Shown: positions 44,599-54,099 of the stretch, piece by piece
How the letters are laid out: every line of letters starts with the position of its first letter
How positions within the stretch are numbered: the first letter of the stretch is position 1
DNA from: an uncultured Vicinamibacterales bacterium
Lineage (GTDB): Bacteria > Acidobacteriota > Vicinamibacteria > Vicinamibacterales > UBA8438
DNA: 64,000 nucleotides
Reading direction: 5' to 3'
Assembly (NCBI GenBank): GCA_958295905.1
Contig: OY282382.1
Span: forward strand, 248,001 to 312,000
Translations under genes and position numbers: made by a program
The notes under the pieces: generated by a model
Told to the model about the DNA's origin: nothing
The model's input: only the letters and a program-made list of their open reading frames with translations
Database searches by the model: none

Positions 44599-45492
44599 TC
44601 AGCGCCCCAGCAGGTGCCGCAGGGCGGCCTCAAGCGTGGGATGGTCGAACTCGAACCCCGTCTCCATCAGCCGGGTCGGCTCGACGCGGGCGCCGCCGAG
44701 GAGCAAATGGTCCGCCATCTCGCCGAACGCCAGCCGGGCGCCGAAGGCGGGCATCGGCAGGATCGTCGGTCGCCCGAGCACCCGGCCCAGCGTCTTCGTG
44801 AATTCGGCGTTGGTGACCGGATGCGGCGCGACCGCGTTCACCGGCCCCTCCAGCCCGTCGGTGCGGGACGCGTGCAGCACGCTCGCCACCAGGTCGTCGA
44901 GGGCGATCCAGCTCATGAACTGGCGGCCCGACCCGATGACGCCGCCCGCCCCGAGCTTGAACGGCAGCAGCATCTGCCCGAGCGCGCCACCCGCCGGGGT
45001 GAGCACGATCCCGATCCGCAGATGGACCACGCGAATCCCCGCGGCGCGCGCGGGCGCCGCGGCCGCCTCCCACGCCTGGCACACATCGGCGAGGAACCCG
45101 CTCCCCGCCGGCGACGACTCGTCGAGCCGCTGTTCACCGCGGTCGCCGTAGAAGCCGACGGCGGACGCGCAGACGAGCGTCGCGGGGCGCGGATCGAGCG
45201 CGGCCAGCCCCCGGCACAGCGCGCCCGTGCCGTCGACCCGGCTGTCCCGGATACGCGCCTTGCGCGCCGCGTTCCAGCGCCCGCCCGCGATGTTCTCGCC
45301 GGCCAGATGGACCACCGCGTCGAGCGGCCCATCGCCGGCGGCCACGCGTCCCGTCGACGGATCCCAGCCCGGCGGCCCGGCGGCGTCGGCGCTTCCGCGC
45401 CGCAGGGCCACCGCCCCGTGCCCCGCCCCCGCCAAGACCGGAAGCAACGCCGATCCCACCAGTCCGGTCGCCCCGGTGACCCCAATCCGCAT
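44599..45492 (-). CDS. TIGR01777-type NAD(P)-dependent epimerase (YfcH/SulA-like)
   Basis: 297 residues from the ATG at 45492 (GGAGG eight bases upstream). Rossmann MRIGVTGATGLVGSALLPVL at the N-terminus; DAVVHLAGENIAGGRWN, LVCASAVGFYGDRG (YGxxG in place of YxxxK) and RIGIVLTPAGGALGQML are family hallmarks. Function not established beyond the nucleotide-sugar epimerase fold. Convergent with the Sel1 gene; divergent from the next gene. Confidence 0.92.
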   Translation of the reverse strand: MRIGVTGATGLVGSALLPVLAGAGHGAVALRRGSADAAGPPGWDPSTGRVAAGDGPLDAVVHLAGENIAGGRWNAARKARIRDSRVDGTGALCRGLAALDPRPATLVCASAVGFYGDRGEQRLDESSPAGSGFLADVCQAWEAAAAPARAAGIRVVHLRIGIVLTPAGGALGQMLLPFKLGAGGVIGSGRQFMSWIALDDLVASVLHASRTDGLEGPVNAVAPHPVTNAEFTKTLGRVLGRPTILPMPAFGARLAFGEMADHLLLGGARVEPTRLMETGFEFDHPTLEAALRHLLGR

Positions 45493-45641
45493 CTGCCGTT
45501 CCTCCCTAATCGTCTGCGCCGCCTCGCCCCAGGCGCCCTCGACACGGCGCGACGAGCCCGGACCGATCCGGGGAGCCCATAGCGACCGGCCCCGGTACAT
45601 TCGACGGGCAAGGCGCAGGGCGGGGTTCCACGGCAGGCTCC

Positions 45642-45650
45642 TGGTACAAT
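45642..45650 (+). promoter_or_regulatory. Extended -10 just before a secreted-protein gene
   Basis: TGGTACAAT fits an extended -10 (TGnTACAAT). Transcription would begin near 45657, four bases before the ATG at 45661, so the message may be leaderless; no Shine-Dalgarno sequence precedes that ATG. Confidence 0.4.
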
Positions 45651-45660
45651 GGGCAGCTTG

Positions 45661-46800
45661 ATGCCACGATATCAACTCTGTCGAGTCGCCGCGACCCTCC
45701 TCGTCCTCACGCTTGGCGTCGCCGGGTCGGCCGGGGCACAGACCGCCGGCGGATCAATCGAGGCACAGACCGGTGGGGAGGTCGGGACGCAGGCCCCCGG
45801 CGGGTCAGTCGAGGCACAGGCCGGCGGGGAGGTCGGGACGCAAGGCCCTGTCGGGTCGGCGGGAGCACAGGCCGCCGCCGAGCCGGGCTACCGCGCTCCC
45901 CGCACCCCCGACGGCCAGCCCGACATCTCCGGCATCTGGACCAACGACACCCTGACCCCGCTCGAACGACCGCGCGAGCTGGGCGACAAGGCGTTCTACA
46001 CCGCTGAGGAGGCTGCGGCGGTCGAACGCCGCGGCACCGGCATGCGCGACCGCGACAACGCCCCCGGCCGGCGGCAGACGGCGGCGGGCGGTTCGCTCGA
46101 CCGCGGCTACAACTTCTTCTGGTTCGACCCGCGCGACCACATCGTGCCCACGCGCCGCACGTCCATGGTGAGCGACCCGGCCGGCGGACGCGTGCCGACC
46201 CGCCCGGCGGCGGAGGAGCGCGCGGCGTGGCTCGTCGCGAACCGGAGCGCGTCGTACCTGAACATGAGCCCGTACAGCCGCTGCATCACACGCGGCGTGC
46301 CGGGGTCGATGCTCCCGAACTCGTACAACACCGGCAACCACATCTTCCAGGTTCCCGGCTACGTGATCATCGTATACGAGATGGTCCGAGAGCCGCGCAT
46401 CATCCCCCTCGACGGCCGGCCGCACATCGATCCGCGGATCCGGCAGTGGATGGGCGACGCCCGCGGGCGCTGGGACGGCGAGACGCTCGTCGTCGAGACC
46501 ACCCGCTTCACCGGGAAGGGCTGGATCACCCCCAACCAGAACGCCGGGCGCATGCACGGCGTCCCCGTCGGCTCCTCGCTGAAGCTGGTCGAACGCTTCA
46601 CCCGCGTCGCCGAGGACGCGCTCGACTGGCAGGTCCGCGTCGAGGACCCCGAGGTCTACACCGAGCCGTGGACCCTGGAGCTGCCCCTCGAGCGGGACAT
46701 GAGCTACACCCTCTACGAGTACGCCTGCCACGAGGGCAACCGGGCCGTGAGCAACATCCTGGGCAACGCGCGCGTCCTGGAACGGCGGCCGGAACGGTAG
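45661..46800 (+). CDS. Secreted protein of unknown function with N-terminal 17-residue repeats
   Basis: 379 residues from the ATG at 45661 (one at 45649 would add four). The signal peptide ends GVAGSAGAQ. Two tandem 17-residue repeats (GGSIEAQTGGEVGTQAP / GGSVEAQAGGEVGTQGP) and a partial third follow. The body has PDGQPDISGIWTNDTLTPLERP, RCITRGVPGSMLP, YNTGNHIFQVPGYVIIVYEM, RRW-type GDARGRWDGETLVVETTRF. I recall this layout as a large paralogous secreted family in Acidobacteria; no enzymatic role is known to me. Confidence 0.8.
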   Translation: MPRYQLCRVAATLLVLTLGVAGSAGAQTAGGSIEAQTGGEVGTQAPGGSVEAQAGGEVGTQGPVGSAGAQAAAEPGYRAPRTPDGQPDISGIWTNDTLTPLERPRELGDKAFYTAEEAAAVERRGTGMRDRDNAPGRRQTAAGGSLDRGYNFFWFDPRDHIVPTRRTSMVSDPAGGRVPTRPAAEERAAWLVANRSASYLNMSPYSRCITRGVPGSMLPNSYNTGNHIFQVPGYVIIVYEMVREPRIIPLDGRPHIDPRIRQWMGDARGRWDGETLVVETTRFTGKGWITPNQNAGRMHGVPVGSSLKLVERFTRVAEDALDWQVRVEDPEVYTEPWTLELPLERDMSYTLYEYACHEGNRAVSNILGNARVLERRPER

Positions 46801-46805
46801 AAGGC

Positions 46806-47004
46806 GGGTTGGGTTGATCCAGCAGAGACGGGTTGGGTTGATCCAGAGCCAAGTTGAAACTCCCTTGGCTCAGCTTAGCCGAAAATTCCAGTTGAACCGG
46901 TTTTTAGCAAAGCGGCAACACATTGAAAATAAACAACTTAATCCAAATCGGCGTCACCTGTCCCCGTACTCTTGTCCAAGCATGATTACACATTCTTGGA
47001 CAAG
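46806..47004. other. AT-rich island with direct and inverted repeats
   Basis: GGGTTGGGTTGATCCAG occurs at 46806-46822 and 46830-46846. From about 46855 the base composition drops sharply toward AT. CTTGTCCAAG (46971-46980) and CTTGGACAAG (46995-47004) are a perfect 10-bp inverted repeat around a 14-base loop. GGCGTCACCTGTCCCCG at 46950-46966 resembles motifs I associate with IS200/RAYT-type insertion sites. No gene seen. Confidence 0.55.
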
Positions 47005-47018
47005 ACTGGTCTGCCGGC

Positions 47019-47372
47019 TCACGGACCGACCCACTCGTGGTCCCGCCACTGCTGCAGGGTCGCCTGGCGCGACCGCCAGAACAGGAAGCGAATATCCCCA
47101 TAGGACTCCTGCTGTATATCGCCCCACCGGTCCTCCAGCACCGGTGCTCGGTCCAAGGACCCCCGAAACCTGTTGATCGTGCCCAGGACGCCCCACCACA
47201 TACGAACGCGCTCTACCAGTTCAAACTCCAGTCGCATCAGTTGGGACGTTTCCTGGTCGATCCAGATAACGCCGCGCGCCTTGTTCAACGCCCGGTCGAT
47301 GCGCCGCTGTGCCGGCAATGGCCCATCCCGCGGCGTGAACGCGATCCGATAGGCATGCGGTTCGAGGTAAGT
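47019..47372 (-). pseudogene. C-terminal fragment of an outer-membrane lipoprotein-sorting-like protein
   Basis: The minus-strand frame reads PHAYRIAFTPRDG, then NKARGVIWIDQETSQLMRLE, FRGSLDRAPVLEDRW and YGDIRFLFWRSRQAT. That is the C-terminal pattern of secreted beta-rich proteins (GxxWIDxExxxVxKLE ... YSDYR). The N-terminal part and signal peptide are absent, so it is a truncated remnant next to the AT-rich island. Confidence 0.55.
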
Positions 47373-47427
47373 GCCTCGGAGACTCTATTTTTAGTCGTGG
47401 CGATGCACTGGGCGTCGGCCGACCGGC

Positions 47428-48834
47428 TCAGTCGATCAGCGCGGTGTCGGGGAACTGGGCGTACCAGCCGAACCAGAAAGCGCGGTGGGCCGAGACACGG
47501 GGGCGCTGTGCGCCCGGGTCGTCCTCCTGCACAAGCGCCGCCTCGACGACCCGCCACGCCCGGCCCGCCTCGTCGGCCAGCCGGTCGGGACCGAGCCGGC
47601 GCGCGAAGCGGACGTCCCCGGCGTCGTACACCCGGTTGGCGCCCTCCCCGCTCGTCACCGCCACCAAGCTGCGCCCCGCGAGCTCGAAGTGATAGACCGG
47701 GTTCCGGGCCAGGAACCGGGCGGTGATGGCCAGCGGGGCCGGCGCGCCGCCCCGCGCCGGGTCGTCCGGCCGCAGCACCAGCACCTCTTCCTTGTTCGAC
47801 AGGCGGTCGTCGCGGCGCGAAACCGGAAACATCAGGTCGTCGGTGCCGAAGTAGCCGCGGTACGCCGCCCCCTCCGAGTAGTCGCGCCGGTGGCCGGTGT
47901 CGAGCGACAGGACCGTCGTCGACGGATGGCGCCGCCGCCACTCGCCCCACGTCGTCGTGACCACTGCGCGCGGGGTCAGCCGCAGCCCGCTGCCCGCGAG
48001 TTCGCCGACGACCGGCACGCCCTCGAACGTGTTCCACAGGCTCTTGGTCTCGTGGTCGAACATCAGCTTGTTCGAGCGGTAGAGGAGACCGCTCGTGCCG
48101 AACGTCACGTGCCGGCCGTCCGCCCCGCTCTCGAACGGAATCACCGTCCCGCACAGGGTGCAGTAGACGATGGTCAGCTCGACCCCGCCGAGGCGGTCGA
48201 GGGCCATCTCGTGCCAGGCGAGAATACGCTTCGGATACGCCCGCGCCTCGCCGTTCAGCGCGATGCCGAACACGACGTGGTCGTCCTCGAGATAGCCGGC
48301 GCCGCCGGCGTCGACGCTGGCCGGGTACTCGAGCGGCGGGATGCCGTTCACCGCGACGCCGCCCCACTCGATCTCGTCGAGCCGGATGCGCGACGTCACC
48401 CCCCGCGGGAAGAATTCGGCGAACCGCGGGTCGATCTGGCGGTACCAGAGGCCCTTGAAGAACCCGTAGTCGGGATGCGGCTCGTAGGGCTGCGCCCACA
48501 TCCACCGCTGCCACCCGGGCAGGTCGGCGCCGAACCGCTCGCCGGTCTGCTCCTCGAGGAACGCGATGAGGGTGAAGAAGCGGGCGAACCCCCGCAGGTT
48601 GGGCGGGCGCTGCAGCCACGCCATGTCCCACACGATGCCCGCGTACCCGTCCCGCCACTGGTCGCCGAGCTGCTCGAGGGCGTACTCGGCCTGCTCCGGC
48701 TCCGCCGCGCCCGCCTGCAGGAACAGCCGGATGTCGGGATGCCCGCCCTCCGCCGCCGGCTGCGCCGGGGCGGCGCCGGCCGCGGCCAGGAGGATCAGGC
48801 CCACGCCCGCCGACGCACGAAGCTGCTTCACCAT
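47428..48834 (-). CDS. DUF3179 domain secreted protein
   Basis: 468 residues from the ATG at 48834; signal peptide ends GAAPAQ. The DUF3179 core reads GEARAYPKRILAWHEMALDRLGG, VYCTLCGTVIPFESGADGR (CxxCG), FGTSGLLYRSNKLMFDHETKSLWN and a final HRAFWFGWYAQFPDT. The Cys pair and His suggest metal or redox binding; family function unknown. A Trp-rich helical N-terminal domain (about 30-140) precedes it. Divergent from the PQQ gene (about 300 bp between starts). Confidence 0.92.
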   Translation of the reverse strand: MVKQLRASAGVGLILLAAAGAAPAQPAAEGGHPDIRLFLQAGAAEPEQAEYALEQLGDQWRDGYAGIVWDMAWLQRPPNLRGFARFFTLIAFLEEQTGERFGADLPGWQRWMWAQPYEPHPDYGFFKGLWYRQIDPRFAEFFPRGVTSRIRLDEIEWGGVAVNGIPPLEYPASVDAGGAGYLEDDHVVFGIALNGEARAYPKRILAWHEMALDRLGGVELTIVYCTLCGTVIPFESGADGRHVTFGTSGLLYRSNKLMFDHETKSLWNTFEGVPVVGELAGSGLRLTPRAVVTTTWGEWRRRHPSTTVLSLDTGHRRDYSEGAAYRGYFGTDDLMFPVSRRDDRLSNKEEVLVLRPDDPARGGAPAPLAITARFLARNPVYHFELAGRSLVAVTSGEGANRVYDAGDVRFARRLGPDRLADEAGRAWRVVEAALVQEDDPGAQRPRVSAHRAFWFGWYAQFPDTALID

Positions 48835-49132
48835 GGGGTCACCGCACACGGGATGCCGAGTCGGAGTCAAGAACCAGTCTACACCCGGATGCACGTCAGG
48901 AAAGGTCGGGGAAGTGAGACGCGTGAGACGCCGCCGCCGGGGGATCCGGCTCGACCCGCCCGAGGCGCTCCTTGGCGCGCCGACCCCCCCAGAAGGCCCG
49001 TGCGGAGGGCCGCGGGCCCGAGAAAGGGACCCGGGCGCACCGGCCCGCACCCGAACCGTTGTACGATCGCCGGCACTGCCGGCGCCACCCGTCCGGGCGC
49101 CGGAGGCCGTTTCCGAGACACGGAGGTTCCTC

Positions 49133-51259
49133 ATGCGTCAGTCACGCCCGTTCTTCGCGATGCCGCTGCTCGCCCTGCTCGCCGGGGCCCCGACCACCGC
49201 CCACGCCCAGCCCGGCGAGGCCGCCGGTCCCTGGCAGACCTACGACACGTCGAACGGCGAGTGGCGCAGCTATGCCGGGGACATCGGCGGGAAGAAGTAC
49301 TCGCCGCTCGACCAGATCGACGCCGGCAACTTCGCGGATCTCGAGATCGCCTGGGAGTGGACCACCGTCGACCACCTCGTGAGCCGGACGACCCCCGGCG
49401 GCGGCGAGTGGTGGGGGCCGCTCGACACCATCGTCGACTCGCTGGTCGCCGACACTCCCGACCTCTACCGGCCCGGCCACCGGCCGCTCCCGACCCGGCT
49501 CCAGGCGACGCCGCTGATGGTCGGCGGCGTGCTCTACTTCAACACGCCGCTCTCGCAGGGCGTGGCGGTCGACGCGGCCACCGGCGAGACCCTGTGGGTC
49601 TACAACCCGAAGGGCTACGAAGAGGGCACCCCGACCATGAGCAACCCGTGGTCGCAGCGGGGCGTCGCCTATTGGACCGACGGCGCGGGCGACGAGCGCA
49701 TCTTCTGGGGCACCGGCAACGGGTATCTGATCTGCGTCGACGCGGAAACCGGCCGGCCCTGCCCCGACTTCGGGGCCGACGGCGGCGGCCGGGTCGACGC
49801 GATGGCCGGGCTGCCGCGGGCGAACCGCGACGAGCGCGACTATCTGAACGCCATGCTCTTCGGCATCCACTCGCCGCCGATCGTGGTCCGCGACCGGGTG
49901 ATCCACGGTTCGCACGTCGCCGACCGCCGCATCACCAAGGAGGCGGTCCCCGGCTGGGTCCGCGCCTGGGACGTCCGGACCGGCGAGCACGCCTGGGACT
50001 TCCACACGGTGCCGAACGGCACCGACGAGTTCGGCGTCGACACGTGGCTGAACGACTCGTGGCGCTACTCGGGCAACGCCAACGTCTGGTCGATGCTCGC
50101 CGGCGACAACGAGCTGGGCCACGTGTACCTGCCGACGGGGACGACGACCAACGACTACTACGGCGTAGACCGGCTCGGCGACAACCTCTTCTCGGAGACC
50201 CTGATCGCGGTGGACGTCGAGACCGGGCAGCGGGCGTGGCACTTCCAAGCCGTCCACCACGGCTTGTGGGACTACGACTTCGCGACCCATCCGAACCTCG
50301 TGGACGTCACCGTCGACGGCCGTCCCGTCAAGGCGATCGCGCAGGTGAGCAAGCAGGGCTTCGTCTACGCGTTCGACCGGGTCACGGGCGAGCCGATCTG
50401 GCCGATCGAGGAACGCCCGGTGCCGACGGAGACGAACATGCCGGGCGAGGTGCCGTCCCCCACCCAGCCGTTCCCGACGAAACCGGTGCCCTTCGACTAT
50501 CAGGGGGTGGTGGTCGACGACCTGATCGACTTCACGCCTGAGATTCGAGCGATGGCCCTCGAGGCGGTCGAGGGCTTCCGGCTCGGACCGCTGTTCACCC
50601 CGCTCGACCGTCCCATCAAGGGCGTGACGTTGGGCACCATCATGCGTCCGCCGCCCGGCGGCGCCGCCGGCTGGTCCGGCGCCGCCGTCGACCCCGACAC
50701 CGGCATGCTCTACGTGCCGTCGCGCAACCAGCCCGCGGTGGTGTCGCTCTACTCGCCCGATCCGGCCCTCGGCGCCACCGTCACCTACACGCACGGCGCG
50801 CCGGAAACCGACCGGCTGGCGGGACGGGCGCCCCGCCGCACCCCGCGGATGCCGCAGGGGCTGCCGCTGGTCAAGCCCCCCTACTCGCGCATGACCGCCA
50901 TCGACATGAACACCGGCGAGCACGCGTGGTGGGTGCCGACCGGCGACGGCAACCGGTTCCGCAACCACCCGCTGCTGCGCGATCTCGACCTGCCGCCGCT
51001 CGGCGGCGACAACGCCATCAACGGACCGCTGTTGACGAAGACGCTGCTGATCTACTGCCTGACCGCGGGCGGCACGGACGGGGGACCGCGCCTCGTCGCC
51101 TACGACAAGACCGACGGCGCGGAGCTGGCGTCGGTGGACCTGCCGTCCGGGGCCATCGGCACCCCGATGACCTACCAGATCGACGGCCGGCAGCACATCG
51201 CGCTGACCGTCGGCGGCGGCCCCCGGCTCATCGCCTACGCGCTGCCGGCCGAAGAGTGA
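49133..51259 (+). CDS. Periplasmic PQQ-dependent dehydrogenase (quinoprotein)
   Basis: 708 residues from the ATG at 49133 (GGAGG six bases upstream); signal peptide ends TTAHAQ. An eight-bladed beta-propeller with tryptophan-docking repeats: WRSYAGDIGGKKYSPLDQI, GVAVDAATGETLWVYNPKG, WDVRTGEHAWDFHTVP, ETGQRAWHFQAVHHGLWDYD, MTAIDMNTGEHAWW. The layout matches membrane-independent glucose/alcohol dehydrogenase-like quinoproteins; no haem-c motif is present, so electrons go to a separate acceptor. Substrate unassigned. Adjacent divergent DUF3179 gene. Confidence 0.9.
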   Translation: MRQSRPFFAMPLLALLAGAPTTAHAQPGEAAGPWQTYDTSNGEWRSYAGDIGGKKYSPLDQIDAGNFADLEIAWEWTTVDHLVSRTTPGGGEWWGPLDTIVDSLVADTPDLYRPGHRPLPTRLQATPLMVGGVLYFNTPLSQGVAVDAATGETLWVYNPKGYEEGTPTMSNPWSQRGVAYWTDGAGDERIFWGTGNGYLICVDAETGRPCPDFGADGGGRVDAMAGLPRANRDERDYLNAMLFGIHSPPIVVRDRVIHGSHVADRRITKEAVPGWVRAWDVRTGEHAWDFHTVPNGTDEFGVDTWLNDSWRYSGNANVWSMLAGDNELGHVYLPTGTTTNDYYGVDRLGDNLFSETLIAVDVETGQRAWHFQAVHHGLWDYDFATHPNLVDVTVDGRPVKAIAQVSKQGFVYAFDRVTGEPIWPIEERPVPTETNMPGEVPSPTQPFPTKPVPFDYQGVVVDDLIDFTPEIRAMALEAVEGFRLGPLFTPLDRPIKGVTLGTIMRPPPGGAAGWSGAAVDPDTGMLYVPSRNQPAVVSLYSPDPALGATVTYTHGAPETDRLAGRAPRRTPRMPQGLPLVKPPYSRMTAIDMNTGEHAWWVPTGDGNRFRNHPLLRDLDLPPLGGDNAINGPLLTKTLLIYCLTAGGTDGGPRLVAYDKTDGAELASVDLPSGAIGTPMTYQIDGRQHIALTVGGGPRLIAYALPAEE

Positions 51260-51698
51260 CTCGAAACACGCAACCCGGCGCCGTGCGTCCGTCTCTCGGA
51301 CCCGGGCGCGGTGACCGTGCCTCATGGGCAGGTGACACGGGTGGCACGAACGCGCAAGGCGCCGTGCGATCGTCGGGCCTCGAGAGAAACGCTCCGCCGG
51401 TGATCGGGCGCATGAAGGCCCATGTCGGCCCAGGTAGTATTGCGTGTCTGGAACCATGCATAGCGAGCCGCCAACGCAGATGATGACCCGCGACCGGCAT
51501 CCCGAACCCCGCATCACGGCGGCGCTCGCGACAGAACGAGGCGCTGGCACCCCATGGCCACGAATTCCGGCGTAGAAGACACCCCCGATTTCGCCGCACC
51601 GGGGGAGCTCAAGTTCGATCGGTCGAACCCCCGGTTCATCGACCGGGGAGGGTTCGCGACAGAAGAGGACGTCGTGCGGTACTTGACGCAGCACGTAG

Positions 51699-53155
51699 CA
51701 GCCCGAGGTAGAAGTCCCCGGTGTTCAGATGGCTGGCTGAAGGGGCCGGTGGCTCGATAGCGCGGCGACCCGCGCCGAATTGGGCCGGAATCGCGTCAAG
51801 AGCCGCTCCAGACCGCTCCACAGGCCCACAAACCGCCCAATCAGCCCGCAGACGGCGGATACCACCCCGCCCCGCAGGCCGCGGGGCGTGCCGGCGCCGA
51901 TCGCCTGACGCAGAAGCAGCCCGAGGTTGAGGCCCGCGACGTGCACCAGCAGGCGCTTCAGGATGTTCGAATGCCCCCGAAGGTGCACCCGGCGCATCCC
52001 GCCGGTCTCAAACAGGTGCGCAAACGGACGCTCCACCAGCTCGCCACGACGCCGCAGCAAACGCCGGCCCCGCTTGCCCCGGATCCGGCGCCGGTTCCCA
52101 TACACCGCGTCCCGAGCCTCCGGCGCGTTCTTCCAGCTCCGCCGGCCCCGGTCCGGCTCCGCAATGTAGCTCCGAACCTCCACCGCCGCCAAATCCACCA
52201 TCGTCTCGTTGCTGTGGTAGCCCTTGTCCGCAACCACCTCCGAAACCCCCGCCGCCTCCGGCAACACCGTCTCCACCTGCTCCGTCGCCGTCACGAGGGT
52301 CTCGGCCATCGTCGCCGTATCCCCCTTGTCCGCCCCCTGGATCGTCACACCCACCACCGCACCCGTCTCCAGATCCACCGCATGCTCCACCTTGTGGGCC
52401 AGGTGGGTGCTGCCGTCCTTCATCTTCGCGACCTTCGCGTCCGGGTCGTGGGGGTGGGTCCAATCCTTGTTCGACGTCTTCTTCTTCCGCTTCCGGTCAA
52501 AACGCGCCAACTCCTCCGCCGTCGGCGTCTCGATGCCGGAAGCTTTCGCCAAACGGGTCAGGAACGCCGTGTAATCCTCGCCCGTGTCACGCCGAACGAT
52601 GCTCCGCATCGCCGCGTTCGCCTCCAGCGTCGTCGCATCGACGCCCAACGTCTTCCCCGCAACCAAGCCCGCCCCCGCCAACTGCTCCAGCACCCAAGTG
52701 AACACCGCCTGATGGGTCTCCACCGGGAACAGCCGACGCGTCCGCGAAATCGTCGAATGGTCCGGGGGCGCCGCCGGCGCCGCCAAACGCAGAAACGCCC
52801 GCATGCTCAGCGAATCCTCCGCGCGCCACGCGATGCCCCGCTCCGAGTCCAGCCCTTCGAAGTACCCGATGAGCAGCAATCGGAAGTACCGTCCGGGAGC
52901 CAGACTCGGCCGGCCCATCACCGCGTAGAACGGCGCGCACAGGCCTTCGACGAACGCGTCGAACCCTGCCGCCTCCAGAATCCGGTTCAGTCGCTCGTAG
53001 AACGGATGCCCCGCACTCTGCGACAGATCCGCCGTCGCGACCCACATCGACTGCTGCGACCCGTCGTCGCGCACCGTGCCCATTGCCATGCCCGCCAGTG
53101 TAGTACATGGGGGCCGCCCTGTCGATCCCTGGACGCCGACTTTCACCACGGGCTG
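51699..53155 (-). mobile_element. Intact IS1182/IS5-like insertion sequence (1457 bp)
   Basis: Ends CAGCCCGAGGTAGAAGTC (51699-51716) and GACTTTCACCACGGGCTG (53138-53155) form an 18-bp inverted repeat with three mismatches. Target duplication GTAG lies at 51695-51698 and 53156-53159. One transposase gene fills it. A partial copy lies at 33564-33985, and two MITEs share its terminal CAGCCCGTGG. Confidence 0.9.
51725..53089 (-). CDS. IS1182-type transposase
   Basis: 454 residues from the ATG at 53089 (53083 also possible); longer frames start outside the IS. A DUF772-type N-terminal domain (YFRLLLIGYFEGLDSERGIA, PDHSTISRTRRLFPVETHQA) is followed by the DDE core: GVDATTLEANAAMRS (first Asp), VADKGYHSNETM (second Asp) and GELVERPFAHLFETGGMRR (Glu of the YREK-like region). 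The protein is full length and unbroken, so the element may still move. Confidence 0.92.
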   Translation of the reverse strand: MAMGTVRDDGSQQSMWVATADLSQSAGHPFYERLNRILEAAGFDAFVEGLCAPFYAVMGRPSLAPGRYFRLLLIGYFEGLDSERGIAWRAEDSLSMRAFLRLAAPAAPPDHSTISRTRRLFPVETHQAVFTWVLEQLAGAGLVAGKTLGVDATTLEANAAMRSIVRRDTGEDYTAFLTRLAKASGIETPTAEELARFDRKRKKKTSNKDWTHPHDPDAKVAKMKDGSTHLAHKVEHAVDLETGAVVGVTIQGADKGDTATMAETLVTATEQVETVLPEAAGVSEVVADKGYHSNETMVDLAAVEVRSYIAEPDRGRRSWKNAPEARDAVYGNRRRIRGKRGRRLLRRRGELVERPFAHLFETGGMRRVHLRGHSNILKRLLVHVAGLNLGLLLRQAIGAGTPRGLRGGVVSAVCGLIGRFVGLWSGLERLLTRFRPNSARVAALSSHRPLQPAI

Positions 53156-54099
53156 GTAGATGTCGACGAACTGCTGCAATCGATCCTTTCAGCGGGATGG
53201 GTCGACTTCGAACCGCTGATTGTGCAGCACGGGGAAAAGATCGTCCTGGAAGGAAACCGGCGGCTGGCGGCGCTCCGTCTCTTGAGCGATGAATCGCTCA
53301 GGCGGAAGTTGCGCGTTCCCCTGCCCGACGTCGCCGATCCGAAACCGCCGCCGACCAGCGTTCGCGTCAAATGGGTCAACAGTCGGACCGATGCCCGTGC
53401 CTTCATCGGCTTCAAGCACATCAACGGACCGCTCAAGTGGGACGCGCTCGCGAAAGCCAGATTCGCGGCCGAGTGGTTCGAAGACGGCGGAGACATCGCG
53501 GCGATCAGCCGGACGCTCGGAGACAGCCACAACACCGTGCGCCGACTCGTCAATGGCTGGTACGCGTTGACGCAGGCCAGCGAAGACGGTTTCGATCGAG
53601 AGGACCGCTCCAAACCCCGTTTCGCGTTCTCTCACCTGTACACGGCCCTGACGCGGGCCTCCGTGCGCGAGTTCCTGGGCCTGACCCCGGAGAATCTGAC
53701 GGCCCCGCCAAGACCGAAGCCCATTCCCCCCGAGAACCGCGACAGGCTGCAGACGCTGATGTCCTGGCTCTACGGCCAGGAACGGCGCGGAGAACCCACC
53801 CTGATTCAGAGCCAGAACCCGAATCTGAATCAACTCAGCGATGTGCTGGGGAATTCCGAAGCGCAACAGATGCTGCTCGCCAAACGGGATCTGCAGGCCG
53901 CCTTCGAGCGCGTCGAACCTCCGTCGTCGCGATTCTCCGACGCCCTGATGAAGGCAGCCAAGCAATGTGAGGATGCGATGGCGGTCTCCGGCGCCTACGA
54001 TGGCGACCCGACGCTGTATCGTGTCGCAACCAACATGAACGAAACGACCCGCGGTCTCGTCGTTGTCATGCGGGAGAAAGCCCGCGGGAAAGGCGAGTG

